Counted from the stretch's first letter, positions 1-8,627 are shown. The stretch: DNA of 64,000 nucleotides from CAZMPJ01 sp964568455 (GCA_964568455.1 CAZMPJ010000003.1:71441-135440); one strand, 5' to 3'. A program made the numbers and translations. Notes: generated by a model not told the origin, from the sequence alone.

Positions 1-183
1 ATCTATTGCTAGTTCTTCTTCTGATTTACCACAGCTGATTGTGGAAGATGTTATTGCTGCCGCACCAGAAATTAAGCCCGTCCTTACAAGAAAGTCTCTC
101 CTTGACATTTTTTGCGGACCAGAGGCAACCGTTAAATTTAAAGCTGAACTCATTCTTTTTGCTACATTTAAAATTCTTAACAT
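1..183 (-). CDS. Tat-signal lipoprotein, N-terminal part (runs off the window)
   Basis: An open frame reads leftward from an ATG at 183-181 to the window edge, giving 61 residues. It carries a twin-arginine motif (SRRDFL, about residues 27-32), then a hydrophobic stretch (LISGAAAITSSTISC) with a lipobox-like cysteine at residue 51 and an acidic mature start. This fits a lipoprotein or cofactor protein exported folded by the Tat pathway. The start is chosen because a GGGAG ribosome binding site lies just upstream and a sigma-28-like promoter lies at 203-233. The inner ATG at 108 has no such site. The function of the mature protein cannot be seen. Confidence 0.7.
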   Translation of the reverse strand, partial: MLRILNVAKRMSSALNLTVASGPQKMSRRDFLVRTGLISGAAAITSSTISCGKSEEELAID

Positions 184-202
184 TTTCTTTTCTCCCTATA
201 AT

Positions 203-233
203 TAATATCGTTAATTTTTGAGTAAAATTTCAC
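203..233 (-). promoter_or_regulatory. Sigma-28-like promoter of the Tat lipoprotein
   Basis: Read on the minus strand this is GTGAAATT, 15 bases, then CGATATTA. It is followed by a 19-base leader with a GGGAG site before the ATG. Box sequences and spacing match the set described in the findings. Confidence 0.65.
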
Positions 234-320
234 TTTTTTGTGTTTTTTGAATAAGTGGATTGTATTATTGCTCTGATCTCCTGATTTTCTGATCCGCTTC
301 CCACTGATATTCTAAGAATC

Positions 321-329
321 TGATATACT
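321..329 (+). promoter_or_regulatory. Extended -10 of priA (leaderless)
   Basis: TGA-TATACT forms an extended -10 (TGN followed by the hexamer) ending six bases before the priA ATG. No Shine-Dalgarno sequence is present, so the mRNA probably starts at or next to the AUG. Confidence 0.5.
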
Positions 330-335
330 ATATAT

Positions 336-2279
336 ATGTTTGCTGAAATCATCCTATCCAAACCAAGTAAAAGCATTGACCGCGTATTTCATTATGCTAT
401 TCCTTCTAATTTAAACGTCCAAGTTGGCCATGAGGTTTTGATTTCCTTTGGATATCGAGAAATGACTGGTTATGTGGTTGGCTTGGTTGAAAAAACTACC
501 ATTAAGGGAATTAAAGAGATTAAGGGGATTGAGGGAGAAGAACCTTTATTTGGAGAAAAGCAAATTGAACTGGCTAAGTGGATTGCAGACTATTACTGCT
601 CGTTTTTTGTGACGGCATTGAAGATGTTTTTACCACCCAAGGGCAAAATCCAAAATCCAAATGACAAAATCCAAATTAAATCCAAAATCCAAAATCCAAA
701 TATTGAATTAACACAGGAACAGAAAAAAGCTTTGGAGGAAATGGGGGAAGGTGTAAACCTTTTGTATGGCGTAACTGGATCAGGGAAGACTGAAGTTTAT
801 ATGAGAGTTATTGCTGAAGAATTGGAAAAAGGAAAACAGGCTATAGTTCTGGTTCCTGAAATAGCATTAACCCCGCAGATTGTGAAACGATTCGTAAGCA
901 GATTTGGCGACCAAATTGCAGTTCTTCATAGCGACATGACTTTAAAGCAGAGAAGAGAACAGTGGTGGAGTATTAAGAAGGGTGCTGCAAAAATTATTCT
1001 TGGTGCGCGGTCAGCGATATTTGCTCCAGTTAATAATTTGGGCGTTATCGTTCTTGATGAAGAATATGAGAACAGTTATAAGCAGGATAAAAATCCCCGC
1101 TATCATGCTAGATCAGTGGCTATAAAATTAGCCCAGATCCAAGGAGCAAAAGTGATTCTTGGTTCTGCCACACCATCAATTGAAACTTTTTATTTTGCAA
1201 AAACAGGTAAATATAAAAAATTAACTTTAAGCAAGAGAATTGACAGTCGACCTTTGCCAGAAGTTGAAGTAATTGACATTAAACAAGACCGAAGCAAAGG
1301 AATATTATCTGAAAAACTAAAAAATCAACTAAAACAGGTTTTAGAAAAAAAAGAACAGGCTATTTTATTCATTAACCGCCGGGGATTTTTTACTTTTGCC
1401 ATGTGCCAGTCTTGCGGTCAGGCAGTGCAGTGTCCGCATTGCAGCATTGCCCTTACTTATCATTCCTATACTAAAAAATTGCACTGCAACCGCTGTGGTT
1501 TTTCTGTGCAAAGCAATGTTATTTGCCCAAAGTGCAAAAGTTCTTCCATTCGCTTTTTTGGAACCGGGACTCAAAGAATAGAAAAAGAAGTAGCAGACAT
1601 TTATCCGCAAGCCAGGATTTTAAGATGGGATAAGGATACAGTTAGCAAACGCGGTTCCCACGAAGTTTTCTTTGCTGCGTTTGCCGAAGGTAAAGCTGAT
1701 GTTTTAATTGGTACGCAAATGGTGGCTAAGGGGATGGATGTAGCCAATGTTACTTTGGTTGGAGTGATATCTGCTGATACTGCTCTTTATTTCCCAGACT
1801 TTCGTGCCGCAGAGCATACTTTTCAACTCTTAACTCAAGTGGCGGGTAGGGCAGGTAGACATCATTTACCAGGAAAAGTGATTATCCAAACTTTAAATCC
1901 AGACCACTATGCCATTGCCGCAGCACAAAACCATGATTACGAAGCTTTTTATCAAGAAGAAATTAAACATCGGGAAGAACTTAGCTACCCTCCTTTTTCA
2001 CAGTTAATTACTATTATGCTGGCTGGGCCATCTGTTGAAAAAACAGAAAAAGTGGCAAAGGACCTAACTGTTTTTTTAAATAAAAGGATTAAGGTTGGAG
2101 TTTTAGGGCCGGCTTTAGCTGCGATTCCAAAATTACGCGGCCGCTGGCGCTATCACATACTTTTAAAAGGTAATGATCTAGATCAAATGCGCCAGAGCTT
2201 GCTTGAAAGTTTAAATAAAACTGTGGTGCCAAAAGAAATTAGAGTTACCATTGACGTTGAGCCGATGGAAATGGTTTAA
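336..2279 (+). CDS. priA: Primosomal protein N' (replication restart helicase PriA)
   Basis: PriA is a superfamily 2 DNA helicase that reloads the replisome at stalled forks. Visible features: an N-terminal 3'-DNA-binding-like domain (residues 1-100), Walker A GVTGSGKT at 145-152, motif II DEEY at 241-244, a zinc-binding region with paired CxxC motifs (about 355-410), and the helicase C-terminal QVAGRAGR motif. At 647 residues it is shorter than typical PriA (about 730). Motif II has Tyr where PriA normally has His. Residues about 103-121 come from an AAAATCC-type repeat inserted between the N-terminal and helicase domains. The last 4 bp overlap the stop of the convergent TPR gene. Confidence 0.95.
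   Translation: MFAEIILSKPSKSIDRVFHYAIPSNLNVQVGHEVLISFGYREMTGYVVGLVEKTTIKGIKEIKGIEGEEPLFGEKQIELAKWIADYYCSFFVTALKMFLPPKGKIQNPNDKIQIKSKIQNPNIELTQEQKKALEEMGEGVNLLYGVTGSGKTEVYMRVIAEELEKGKQAIVLVPEIALTPQIVKRFVSRFGDQIAVLHSDMTLKQRREQWWSIKKGAAKIILGARSAIFAPVNNLGVIVLDEEYENSYKQDKNPRYHARSVAIKLAQIQGAKVILGSATPSIETFYFAKTGKYKKLTLSKRIDSRPLPEVEVIDIKQDRSKGILSEKLKNQLKQVLEKKEQAILFINRRGFFTFAMCQSCGQAVQCPHCSIALTYHSYTKKLHCNRCGFSVQSNVICPKCKSSSIRFFGTGTQRIEKEVADIYPQARILRWDKDTVSKRGSHEVFFAAFAEGKADVLIGTQMVAKGMDVANVTLVGVISADTALYFPDFRAAEHTFQLLTQVAGRAGRHHLPGKVIIQTLNPDHYAIAAAQNHDYEAFYQEEIKHREELSYPPFSQLITIMLAGPSVEKTEKVAKDLTVFLNKRIKVGVLGPALAAIPKLRGRWRYHILLKGNDLDQMRQSLLESLNKTVVPKEIRVTIDVEPMEMV
644..700 (+). repeat. Short AAAATCCAAATGAC-type repeat inside priA
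   Basis: Several near-copies of CAAAATCCAAAATCC occur in a row with one AATGACA unit. They encode a low-complexity K/I/Q/N/P stretch in the linker before the helicase core. It stays in frame, so the insertion is tolerated. It belongs with the similar repeats at 18313, 31990 and 61904. Confidence 0.7.
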
Positions 2280-3535
2280 CTTAATCCGCTCTCTGGTTTG
2301 GGAGAGGTTAAAAAGGCCAAAATAGCTTCACCTGATATCTCTTGTCCCCGAAAGATAGTATCCCGGCAAAAACTAATTGCTTCTTGTGTTCTATTAAGGA
2401 GAAGTAAAAGGTGAGCTTTTTGTAGATAGGCTATTCGCAAATCCGTGTTCATAGACAAGCAGATTTCTACGTTTTTTAGTGCTTTTTCATATTCTTCTAA
2501 ATCCATTAAGGCAATGCTTAAGTTGAAATAGCTTTCTGCCGTCTCTGGATCATCATCGACTTCTTTTTGTGCGTAAACAGCGGCCTGCTTAAAATTACCC
2601 CTTTTGGCATAAAAAGAAGCAATGATTGAAAAGGCCTGAGATTTTTGGCCTAAAGGGAGTTCTTCGGCTAGTGCAAGCATTTTGTCTAGTGCACCGACCT
2701 CTGTACCTTGTTGTGCGTATATGCTGATCAGATAAAGTTTTGCTTGAATTAAGGATGGATCTAATTCAAGCGCCCTTTTCAAGTCGACTTGAGCCGCAGC
2801 TAAGTTTTGAGTTTGGGCATGATAGATTCCTCGCTGGAGATAGCAGCGCCCTTCGTTGGGGAGCAATTTAACCAGTTGGTCGTACATTTCTAACGCTTTT
2901 TGAAATTCACCAAGTTGGGCATATAAAAAACCAGCTTCTGCATAGGAAGAAGGAATGTCAGGGTTTAAGAGTATAGCAATTTTGAGCCAGAGCAGGGCTT
3001 GGTTAATATCTTGTTTTTCAGCTGCATAGGCCTTATCCAAAGCAAATAAATAATATTGAGTATTAAAAGCAGAAAGGTTTATAGCAGAAAATCTTATTTT
3101 AGCGATCGAGAGTTGCATATGAGGGGGAATATTTTTGTAAACATACTCTTCTTCAATGAGTAAAAGCTGGAATGCATGGGAAGTTGAAAGACCTTCCTGA
3201 TCTAAGGGTTCAAGATGGGGGGCGTTGCGACCCATAGTATTATCCATTAGGAAGGTAAAATTATCGTTGCGGGTGGCTTCCTGAGTTTCGGTTATATGCG
3301 CTTTCATTTGAAAAACTGTGCCAAGCGCGGCAAGCGCTCTTTTGCCAGAGTAATAAACATCCGTAGCAACGCTAAAAAGAAAATCATCCTGAAAATCAGC
3401 CCTTGCTGGTGGTCTGCTTATGCGGGCAGTAAATTCTTTAACCAAGGTGCCAATAAATAGTTTTTTAGGGCCGCCGCTGACAGAGCTACTAAAACAAAGA
3501 CCCCTTGGAAAACCCTTAGGTGTTATTCCTATCAT
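2276..3535 (-). CDS. TPR-repeat protein
   Basis: A 419-residue protein with no signal peptide. The second half (about residues 150-400) holds tandem tetratricopeptide repeats with recurring A/G/Y/P positions, for example YAEAGFLYAQLGEFQKALEMY and YLQRGIYHAQTQNLAAA. TPRs form a protein-binding superhelix. The N-terminal 140 residues are unlike known domains to my eye. The start has a sigma-28-like promoter only four bases upstream and no ribosome binding site. Its stop overlaps that of priA by 4 bp. The partner is unknown. Confidence 0.75.
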   Translation of the reverse strand: MIGITPKGFPRGLCFSSSVSGGPKKLFIGTLVKEFTARISRPPARADFQDDFLFSVATDVYYSGKRALAALGTVFQMKAHITETQEATRNDNFTFLMDNTMGRNAPHLEPLDQEGLSTSHAFQLLLIEEEYVYKNIPPHMQLSIAKIRFSAINLSAFNTQYYLFALDKAYAAEKQDINQALLWLKIAILLNPDIPSSYAEAGFLYAQLGEFQKALEMYDQLVKLLPNEGRCYLQRGIYHAQTQNLAAAQVDLKRALELDPSLIQAKLYLISIYAQQGTEVGALDKMLALAEELPLGQKSQAFSIIASFYAKRGNFKQAAVYAQKEVDDDPETAESYFNLSIALMDLEEYEKALKNVEICLSMNTDLRIAYLQKAHLLLLLNRTQEAISFCRDTIFRGQEISGEAILAFLTSPKPESGLS

Positions 3536-3539
3536 GGTT

Positions 3540-3570
3540 TATTTTCGAAAGATTAAGGGGAAAATTTCAC
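3540..3570 (-). promoter_or_regulatory. Sigma-28-like promoter of the TPR gene
   Basis: GTGAAATT, 15 bases, CGAAAATA on the minus strand. One -10 base differs from CGATAWA. Only four bases separate it from the ATG. Confidence 0.5.
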
Positions 3571-3574
3571 TAAA

Positions 3575-4123
3575 TTAAGGCATGACTAAAACAGGGGTGT
3601 TGGCATTTACTTTGGAATAAAGATACTGGATAATGCGATTTTCTACTTGGACACAGCCTCTGGTATTATCTTTTACTGTGGCAAATTTAAAATGAGGATT
3701 GATTTTTTCCATTTTTTCTAAATAAGATTTAAATCTGGTTTCTGCGCTGTGGATGCCATAATCACCAGGACCGCTAAAACTTAAGAAAAGAATATATTTA
3801 CTGTGAGGATTTTTATAATCAATAAACATTTCGCCTTCAGGAGTATCGTAAGATCTACTGGCTAAAGCAACCTTGACCGGAAAATTATAAGTAAAACCAT
3901 TCCAGCGTTCGCCTCTCACCAGCTGTCCATTTTTATAATAGTAAAGCAAATGATCTTTTTTGCTAACTACAATAACATCCTGATCATGGTACTTACTAGC
4001 AAATTCCTGGGCTTGTTGTTTTAAATGGAGTAAGCGTACTTCTTCCGGATTTTTCATCCCTCCAGCAAGACCCACGATTACCATTAAAGCACATAAAATT
4101 ATTAATGATACTCTTTCAAACAT
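3575..4123 (-). CDS. L,D-transpeptidase (YkuD domain), membrane-anchored
   Basis: A 182-residue protein with an N-terminal hydrophobic segment (LIILCALMVIVGLAGG) followed by a YkuD-type domain. It has the catalytic signature GIHSAE followed by a TRGCVQV cysteine motif. Such enzymes form 3-3 peptidoglycan cross-links or attach proteins to peptidoglycan in the periplasm. The open frame extends ten codons further to a TTG, but I choose ATG 4123. A GTGAAATT-N15-CGATAAAA promoter lies just upstream of that ATG and covers the TTG, and the hydrophobic anchor starts there. Confidence 0.8.
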   Translation of the reverse strand: MFERVSLIILCALMVIVGLAGGMKNPEEVRLLHLKQQAQEFASKYHDQDVIVVSKKDHLLYYYKNGQLVRGERWNGFTYNFPVKVALASRSYDTPEGEMFIDYKNPHSKYILFLSFSGPGDYGIHSAETRFKSYLEKMEKINPHFKFATVKDNTRGCVQVENRIIQYLYSKVNANTPVLVMP

Positions 4124-4129
4124 ATATTC

Positions 4130-4160
4130 TTTTATCGATGGGAATTTAAACAAATTTCAC
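4130..4160 (-). promoter_or_regulatory. Sigma-28-like promoter of the L,D-transpeptidase
   Basis: GTGAAATT, exactly 15 bases, CGATAAAA, then six bases to the ATG at 4123, so the transcript is probably leaderless. This promoter decides the start codon. Confidence 0.65.
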
Positions 4161-4188
4161 TCCCCCTATATATATTATCGAGATAAGA

Positions 4189-4197
4189 TGGTAAAAT
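4189..4197 (+). promoter_or_regulatory. Extended -10 of rlmN (leaderless)
   Basis: TGG-TAAAAT ends six bases before the rlmN ATG, with no Shine-Dalgarno sequence between. Confidence 0.5.
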
Positions 4198-4203
4198 CTT
4201 GCT

Positions 4204-5178
4204 ATGGAAGACCTAAAAAACGGGTTAGAAAAGCTTGATTTAGCGCCTTTTAAGAAGCGCGAAATTTACCGTTATATCAACAAAAAACTGGTATCGAATA
4301 TAGATGATATTACAGTTTTAACTAAAGAAGAAAGAAAGAAGCTCAAAGAAAAATATTATATTAGCCAATTAAAGCCCTTAGAAACCCAAAAGAGCAAAGA
4401 TGTAAGAAAAGTTACTCTTGAACTTGAGGATGGTTTGGTAATTGAATCCGTGCTTATGGCTTATAAGGGAGATCATAAAACTGTTTGTGTTTCATCTCAA
4501 GTGGGTTGTCCCATTGGTTGCGCGTTTTGTGCTACCGGCAAGATGGGGTTTACAAGAAATTTAAGTGTGGCAGAAATTTTATCACAAGTTTATTATTTTG
4601 CCAAAGAAGAAAAAATTTCTAACGTGGTTTTTATGGGAATGGGTGAGCCGTTTTTGAATTATGATAATGTTTTAGCGGCAGCTAAAATTTTAAACAGTGG
4701 AGGAGGCTTAACCCTTGGTAACAGGAAAATTGTTATTTCTACTATTGGAGTAATTCCTGGAATCAAAAAATTAACCCAAGAACCGCATCAATTTCGATTA
4801 GCCTGGTCTTTAGTGGCTCCTTCTGATGAAGTAAGAGAGACTTTGATTGGTTGGGAAGGGTTGCCAACGATTAAAGAAATAATTTCTGTTTTGCTTGAGT
4901 ATCAAAAAAAGACTAAAAGACGGGTTACTATTGAATACGTGGTTTTAAAAGGGCTTAATGATGGAAAAGAAGAAATCAAAGCTTTGGCAAATATTGCTCA
5001 GAGAATAGATAGCCATGTAAATTTGATTCCTTATAATCCTTCTAAAGATTCATTATTTGAATCAGGTGATGTTGACCAGATGTTTGACCAGCTGAAAAAA
5101 TATAAGGTTAATGTAACAGTTAGGAGAAGTTTGGGCCAAAAGATAGCTGCTGCCTGCGGGCAATTGGCAACAAAGTGA
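4204..5178 (+). CDS. rlmN: Dual-specificity 23S rRNA/tRNA adenine C2-methyltransferase
   Basis: A radical SAM enzyme that methylates A2503 of 23S rRNA and A37 of some tRNAs through a methyl-cysteine intermediate. The [4Fe-4S] motif CxxxCxxC is at C102, C106 and C109 (CPIGCAFC). The GEP motif (GMGEPFLN) and the C-terminal AACGQL segment with the resolving cysteine are present. At 324 residues the length is near the family norm. Its TGA stop lies inside the -35 box of the next gene's promoter. Confidence 0.95.
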   Translation: MEDLKNGLEKLDLAPFKKREIYRYINKKLVSNIDDITVLTKEERKKLKEKYYISQLKPLETQKSKDVRKVTLELEDGLVIESVLMAYKGDHKTVCVSSQVGCPIGCAFCATGKMGFTRNLSVAEILSQVYYFAKEEKISNVVFMGMGEPFLNYDNVLAAAKILNSGGGLTLGNRKIVISTIGVIPGIKKLTQEPHQFRLAWSLVAPSDEVRETLIGWEGLPTIKEIISVLLEYQKKTKRRVTIEYVVLKGLNDGKEEIKALANIAQRIDSHVNLIPYNPSKDSLFESGDVDQMFDQLKKYKVNVTVRRSLGQKIAAACGQLATK

Positions 5179-5205
5179 AATTTCCTCTCTAATTCTTCGA
5201 TATAT
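5175..5205 (+). promoter_or_regulatory. Sigma-28-like promoter of the methyltransferase-like gene
   Basis: GTGAAATT, 15 bases, CGATATAT, then four bases to the ATG. The -35 box overlaps the rlmN stop codon. Confidence 0.65.
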
Positions 5206-5209
5206 TAGT

Positions 5210-5941
5210 ATGAGAATAGGCGTGTCATTATTTAACTTGATCTTTTCTGGGCGGAACATTGTTCCTCCTCAAAGAGACTCTAGCGTAAGAGTTTATGGGG
5301 CAAGAGCTCTTCAAGTGCAAGACCCAAGAGCTGCGGCAGACTTTTGGTCTACTCGTGAACGAGAACAAGGTGTGCATTATTTACGACCTACGCTTAGAGA
5401 GGGTCTGCGTGCTAGGGTGGATTGGCTGGTACCTAGCAAAGGACATGTCTTAGATATTATGTGTGGAACCTTTTCTTATGTTTCTCGTCTGCCGGGCAGG
5501 GTTATTCATGGCATAGGAACCACTCCTGAAAGTTTAAGCGAAAATTCGGCTTTAAGCTCTTTTAGCATTCAAGATATAAATGATCAGCCAGTAGTTAGCT
5601 ATCATTCTCCAGTTAAAGCCGTTGTTATATCTTTAGGAGCTCCTTATATGACTAAGCCGCTGGAATTTTTAAGTTCAATTTATGACCTTTTGCCTGCCGG
5701 AGGAAAAGTAATCTTGCTTTTTGCCAATGATAAAGGCGATGATAGTAAAACTACCAATCTTTGGCTGGATCCAAGAAACTTTGGTTTTGATGACAGAGAT
5801 GCGGTGGCAAGAGATTATCTTGAAAAAACCGGATTTAGCGTAAAAGAAGCAAATTTAGCCCTTATTTGCCTAAACCTTGAGTTTTTTGGAAATATTTTAG
5901 TTGGAACTAAGCCGCGCCAGTGGTTTAGTATGGCATCTTAA
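5210..5941 (+). CDS. SAM-dependent methyltransferase-like protein
   Basis: A 243-residue cytoplasmic protein. Residues about 77-90 (GHVLDIMCGTFSYVS) resemble motif I of class I methyltransferases. About residue 150-165 (FLSSIYDLLPAGGKVILLF) resembles the strand after motif III that holds a PGG-type turn. The motif I glycine pattern is weaker than usual, so activity and substrate are uncertain. It has no ribosome binding site and a sigma-28-like promoter abuts the start. The 3' end overlaps the convergent lipoprotein gene by 17 bp. Confidence 0.55.
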   Translation: MRIGVSLFNLIFSGRNIVPPQRDSSVRVYGARALQVQDPRAAADFWSTREREQGVHYLRPTLREGLRARVDWLVPSKGHVLDIMCGTFSYVSRLPGRVIHGIGTTPESLSENSALSSFSIQDINDQPVVSYHSPVKAVVISLGAPYMTKPLEFLSSIYDLLPAGGKVILLFANDKGDDSKTTNLWLDPRNFGFDDRDAVARDYLEKTGFSVKEANLALICLNLEFFGNILVGTKPRQWFSMAS

Positions 5942-6485
5942 ATTTTTTATAGTCACTAGGCAATTCAAATAAACTGGCTGGATTTTTACTATACTTAATA
6001 TTTTTATATTCCATGACCCAAGAACCATCTGCTGCCTGGCTTTTAACTACAATATTATTCTTTGCAATCCATTGATAAACAGAGTTTTTCATTTTTGTGT
6101 CTTTATTTTCATAAGTAATTTTATATTTAGTGCATTCAATACCATTGATATTTTCTTTGCCTAATTTCTCTTTTTTAGTTTCTCCTGGAACCTGACTTGT
6201 TACTCCGACCATTTGCTCCTTTTGCAATTTTTGTTCCATGTACATTTTTTGGATAGGCATCAAAATCCAGGTCAAATTCTTATCTTTGCGGTAAATAACA
6301 ATAGATTTTTGACCCATGGCATTGCTTTCGTAGCGCCATTTATCATTAGAATAGTAGAATTTAGATTTTTGGGTCAGGCCCTTGGCTTTTACCACTACTT
6401 CAGCGGAAAAATCCTCTGGTTTTGGCGGCGCACAGCTGGTTAGAAATAAAGCCAATAAGGCTAGAGCTAAGAGTTTTTTAAACAT
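5925..6485 (-). CDS. Lipoprotein with DUF4412/LolA-like domain
   Basis: A 186-residue lipoprotein: a signal peptide with lipobox LTSC (cysteine about residue 18), then a beta-rich domain. Phrases such as KFYYSNDKWRYE and NINGIECTKYKITYE are typical of DUF4412/LolA-like proteins that may bind lipids at the envelope. The open frame extends 51 codons further upstream, but the GGAGGGAC ribosome binding site and the signal peptide fix the start at ATG 6485. It overlaps the 3' end of the opposing gene by 17 bp. Confidence 0.75.
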   Translation of the reverse strand: MFKKLLALALLALFLTSCAPPKPEDFSAEVVVKAKGLTQKSKFYYSNDKWRYESNAMGQKSIVIYRKDKNLTWILMPIQKMYMEQKLQKEQMVGVTSQVPGETKKEKLGKENINGIECTKYKITYENKDTKMKNSVYQWIAKNNIVVKSQAADGSWVMEYKNIKYSKNPASLFELPSDYKKFKMPY

Positions 6486-6565
6486 GTTAAGTCCCTCCGT
6501 TTTTAATAAGTCTAGTATACCTGAAATTGATTGACAAGCAAATATGGCAGGATTAAAATAGGGCC

Positions 6566-6588
6566 AACCCCTCGACAAGCTCGGGGTA
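6566..6588. repeat. Short palindromic repeat (CCTCGACAAGCTCGGGG type)
   Basis: ACCCC and GGGGT arms flank CTCGACAAGCTC just upstream of the ribosome binding site of the small membrane protein gene. Similar GTCGAG/CTCGAC palindromes occur near 11735, 43232 and 58090, which suggests a dispersed repeat family. Confidence 0.4.
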
Positions 6589-6601
6589 AGGGAGGTGAAA
6601 C

Positions 6602-6955
6602 ATGAATTGGTTAAAAACGATTGGTTACGGAATTGCACTTTGGGCCATTATTTTTGTTGTTGCTTCGGTTTGTATTGCACTTAAAATTACTGACATCGCT
6701 GTAATGGGTAGCATAATGGTTATTGCCAGTATTATAGTGTTGTGGTTGTTATCTAAGCAGTATAAGATTGCTAGCTTAGCGCAAGGAATTCAAGTTGGTC
6801 TAGTCTGGTTAGTGATTACGGCGATTTTAGAATATGTAATTACAGTTCGTGGTTTTTTGAATGGCGATCTTTCTTTATATTCTAGTTGGTCAGTGATTAC
6901 TGGTTATATCTTGATTGTAGTAGTACCCGCGGTTTATGGTCAGGTTAAAAAGTAA
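6602..6955 (+). CDS. Small four-helix membrane protein, unknown function
   Basis: A 117-residue hydrophobic protein with about four transmembrane segments (residues about 8-28, 33-50, 63-83, 97-113). A good ribosome binding site (GGGAGGTG) precedes the ATG. It stands alone and ends at an intrinsic terminator. I recognise no family. Confidence 0.65.
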   Translation: MNWLKTIGYGIALWAIIFVVASVCIALKITDIAVMGSIMVIASIIVLWLLSKQYKIASLAQGIQVGLVWLVITAILEYVITVRGFLNGDLSLYSSWSVITGYILIVVVPAVYGQVKK

Positions 6956-6965
6956 GCCTCATTAA

Positions 6966-7002
6966 GGGGGTTACGGTTACCAGTTAATCGTAACCCTTTT
7001 TT
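6966..7002 (+). terminator. Rho-independent terminator
   Basis: Stem GGGTTACG (6968-6975) pairs with CGTAACCC (6989-6996), followed by six T. It ends transcription of the small membrane protein and overlaps the stop codon of the convergent gene. It is the only clear intrinsic terminator I found at a convergent junction here. Confidence 0.8.
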
Positions 7003-8084
7003 AATGCCTGAGCTGGGATTCCATACACATTTCTAGCATTCCACAGTAAAAAAGTATCAATTCCTAAATCATTACAAGCCTGAATTTGATCCCGGATATA
7101 TTGCGGGCCATAGTTTGGAGATCTTAAATTAAAAGCCTGCAGCCAAGGAACAATAGTTACTGCCTCTTGAGATAAAATTTCCTGAGTTTTTTTTAGTCCC
7201 GTGTACATAAAATAGTAAGGATAGGAGCCGGGGTTATCAAAGCCATCATATCCAGAGTGAAAATGCGAAGGGTAGAGCATGGGAGAAACCACATCAATAT
7301 ATTTTGCCATTATTTTTAAATCCTGGCCCAGAGCATTGATATCTTTTGGGTCTTGCCAGGCAATTACTCCAAAAATGTCAATGCCAATTGATGTTTGATA
7401 TTTTTTTAACCTTTTTTTAACTGCAGCTAGATAACTTTCAATAATATCCACCTTGGTTAGATTTTCGTCTTCATGCGGATATACAGCAGCTTTGGCTCCA
7501 GCTTCGGTTGGAAAACGGATATAATCAAACTGTACTTCATCAACGCCAGAAAGCGCGGCTGATTCTGCGATTAACTCATTATATAATCTTACTTCTTTTG
7601 AATAAGGGTCAGCCCATCTGCCCCATTTATGATCCTGGTAAAGGCTGCCGTCTTTTCTTCTTATTGCAAGATCGGGTCGAGCGATTACTAAATGATCATC
7701 CTTAAAAACTACTAAGCGCACGGTTACAATAAAACCTTTTTTATGCAGGTCTTTACTAAGCTTAGCTAACCAAGGATTAGGCGTGGCAACGGTGTCTTTG
7801 GTTAATTTATTCTCTTTAATCAATTTTAGTAAGGGTGGGCTAAGAGCGACTTTAGCATCAATTACCAAAGTGTTTATCCCGCCTGATTTTGCCTGGGCAA
7901 CCAAGTAATTAAACCTTTTTGGGGTTTTGGCCACATAATAGGTAATATAAATCCCTTTATCAGAACTTACTTTTTGTCTGGGCAGAACCTCTACAATCCT
8001 GGTTTGGAACTCGGAAAAATCATAAACCATAGCAAAAGAGAGGATAGTTAAAAAGATGAGAATTTTAGTTATGGTCTTCGACAT
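6984..8084 (-). CDS. Putative glycoside hydrolase of the DUF4015 family
   Basis: A 366-residue protein with an N-terminal membrane anchor or signal segment (residues about 7-22) and a TIM-barrel-like domain. It has the DUF4015/PF13200 pattern: GIYITYY near residue 45, NTLVIDAK near 72, and VDEVQFDYIRFPTEA near 182-196. The family is predicted to act on polysaccharide in the envelope or outside the cell, but its substrate is not established. A TATAAT box sits six bases before the ATG, so the transcript looks leaderless. Confidence 0.8.
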   Translation of the reverse strand: MSKTITKILIFLTILSFAMVYDFSEFQTRIVEVLPRQKVSSDKGIYITYYVAKTPKRFNYLVAQAKSGGINTLVIDAKVALSPPLLKLIKENKLTKDTVATPNPWLAKLSKDLHKKGFIVTVRLVVFKDDHLVIARPDLAIRRKDGSLYQDHKWGRWADPYSKEVRLYNELIAESAALSGVDEVQFDYIRFPTEAGAKAAVYPHEDENLTKVDIIESYLAAVKKRLKKYQTSIGIDIFGVIAWQDPKDINALGQDLKIMAKYIDVVSPMLYPSHFHSGYDGFDNPGSYPYYFMYTGLKKTQEILSQEAVTIVPWLQAFNLRSPNYGPQYIRDQIQACNDLGIDTFLLWNARNVYGIPAQALKKGYD

Positions 8085-8090
8085 AAGACC

Positions 8091-8099
8091 ATTATAACA
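8091..8099 (-). promoter_or_regulatory. Extended -10 of the DUF4015 gene (leaderless)
   Basis: TGT-TATAAT on the minus strand ends six bases before the start codon, with no ribosome binding site. Confidence 0.55.
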
Positions 8100-8150
8100 T
8101 CTTGATATCCCTTATACGATATGAGACAATATGCGCGGAGGAAACAAATT

Positions 8151-8627
8151 ATGCCTAAAAAACCTTTAATTATGGTAGTGGATGACGAAGTAGATATTAC
8201 TAACGCCTTGGCTGGAATTATTAAAGATGCTGATAAATATGATGTGATTATTGCTAATGATGCTAAAGAAGCTTTGGATCAATTAACTAAGAACAAATTA
8301 CTTTTTGGTTTGGGTGGCAACCGAATCCGCTTTATCTTTTTAGATATTAAAATGCCGGAAACAGATGGATTGACCCTGCTTAAAAAAGTGCGCAAGAGTT
8401 TTGGTGAGGATATTGGAGTTTCTATGCTTACCGCCTGGGAAGACGAAGAAAAATGGGACAAAGCTACTGGCGGCTTTGTAGTAAATTATATTAGAAAACC
8501 ATTTAAAAGCGAAGAAATTTTAGCTACTTTAGATAAATTTTTCCAGGGCGGCGAAGGTAAAATGGTTTTAGATACCTTTGAAAAGCACTTAGACAAAAAA
8601 GAAGAATTCAAGAAAAATAAGAACTAA
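8151..8627 (+). CDS. Single-domain response regulator (CheY-like)
   Basis: A 158-residue receiver domain with the acidic pair in VVDDEVD (about residues 9-13), phosphoacceptor D65 in FLDIKMPETDG and the conserved lysine in IRKPF near residue 116. It has no output domain, so it would signal by protein contact. The frame opens ten codons earlier, but a GGAGG site precedes ATG 8151 and the receiver fold starts there. Its stop overlaps the stop of the convergent histidine kinase by 4 bp, so the pair may be functional partners on opposite strands. Confidence 0.85.
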   Translation: MPKKPLIMVVDDEVDITNALAGIIKDADKYDVIIANDAKEALDQLTKNKLLFGLGGNRIRFIFLDIKMPETDGLTLLKKVRKSFGEDIGVSMLTAWEDEEKWDKATGGFVVNYIRKPFKSEEILATLDKFFQGGEGKMVLDTFEKHLDKKEEFKKNKN

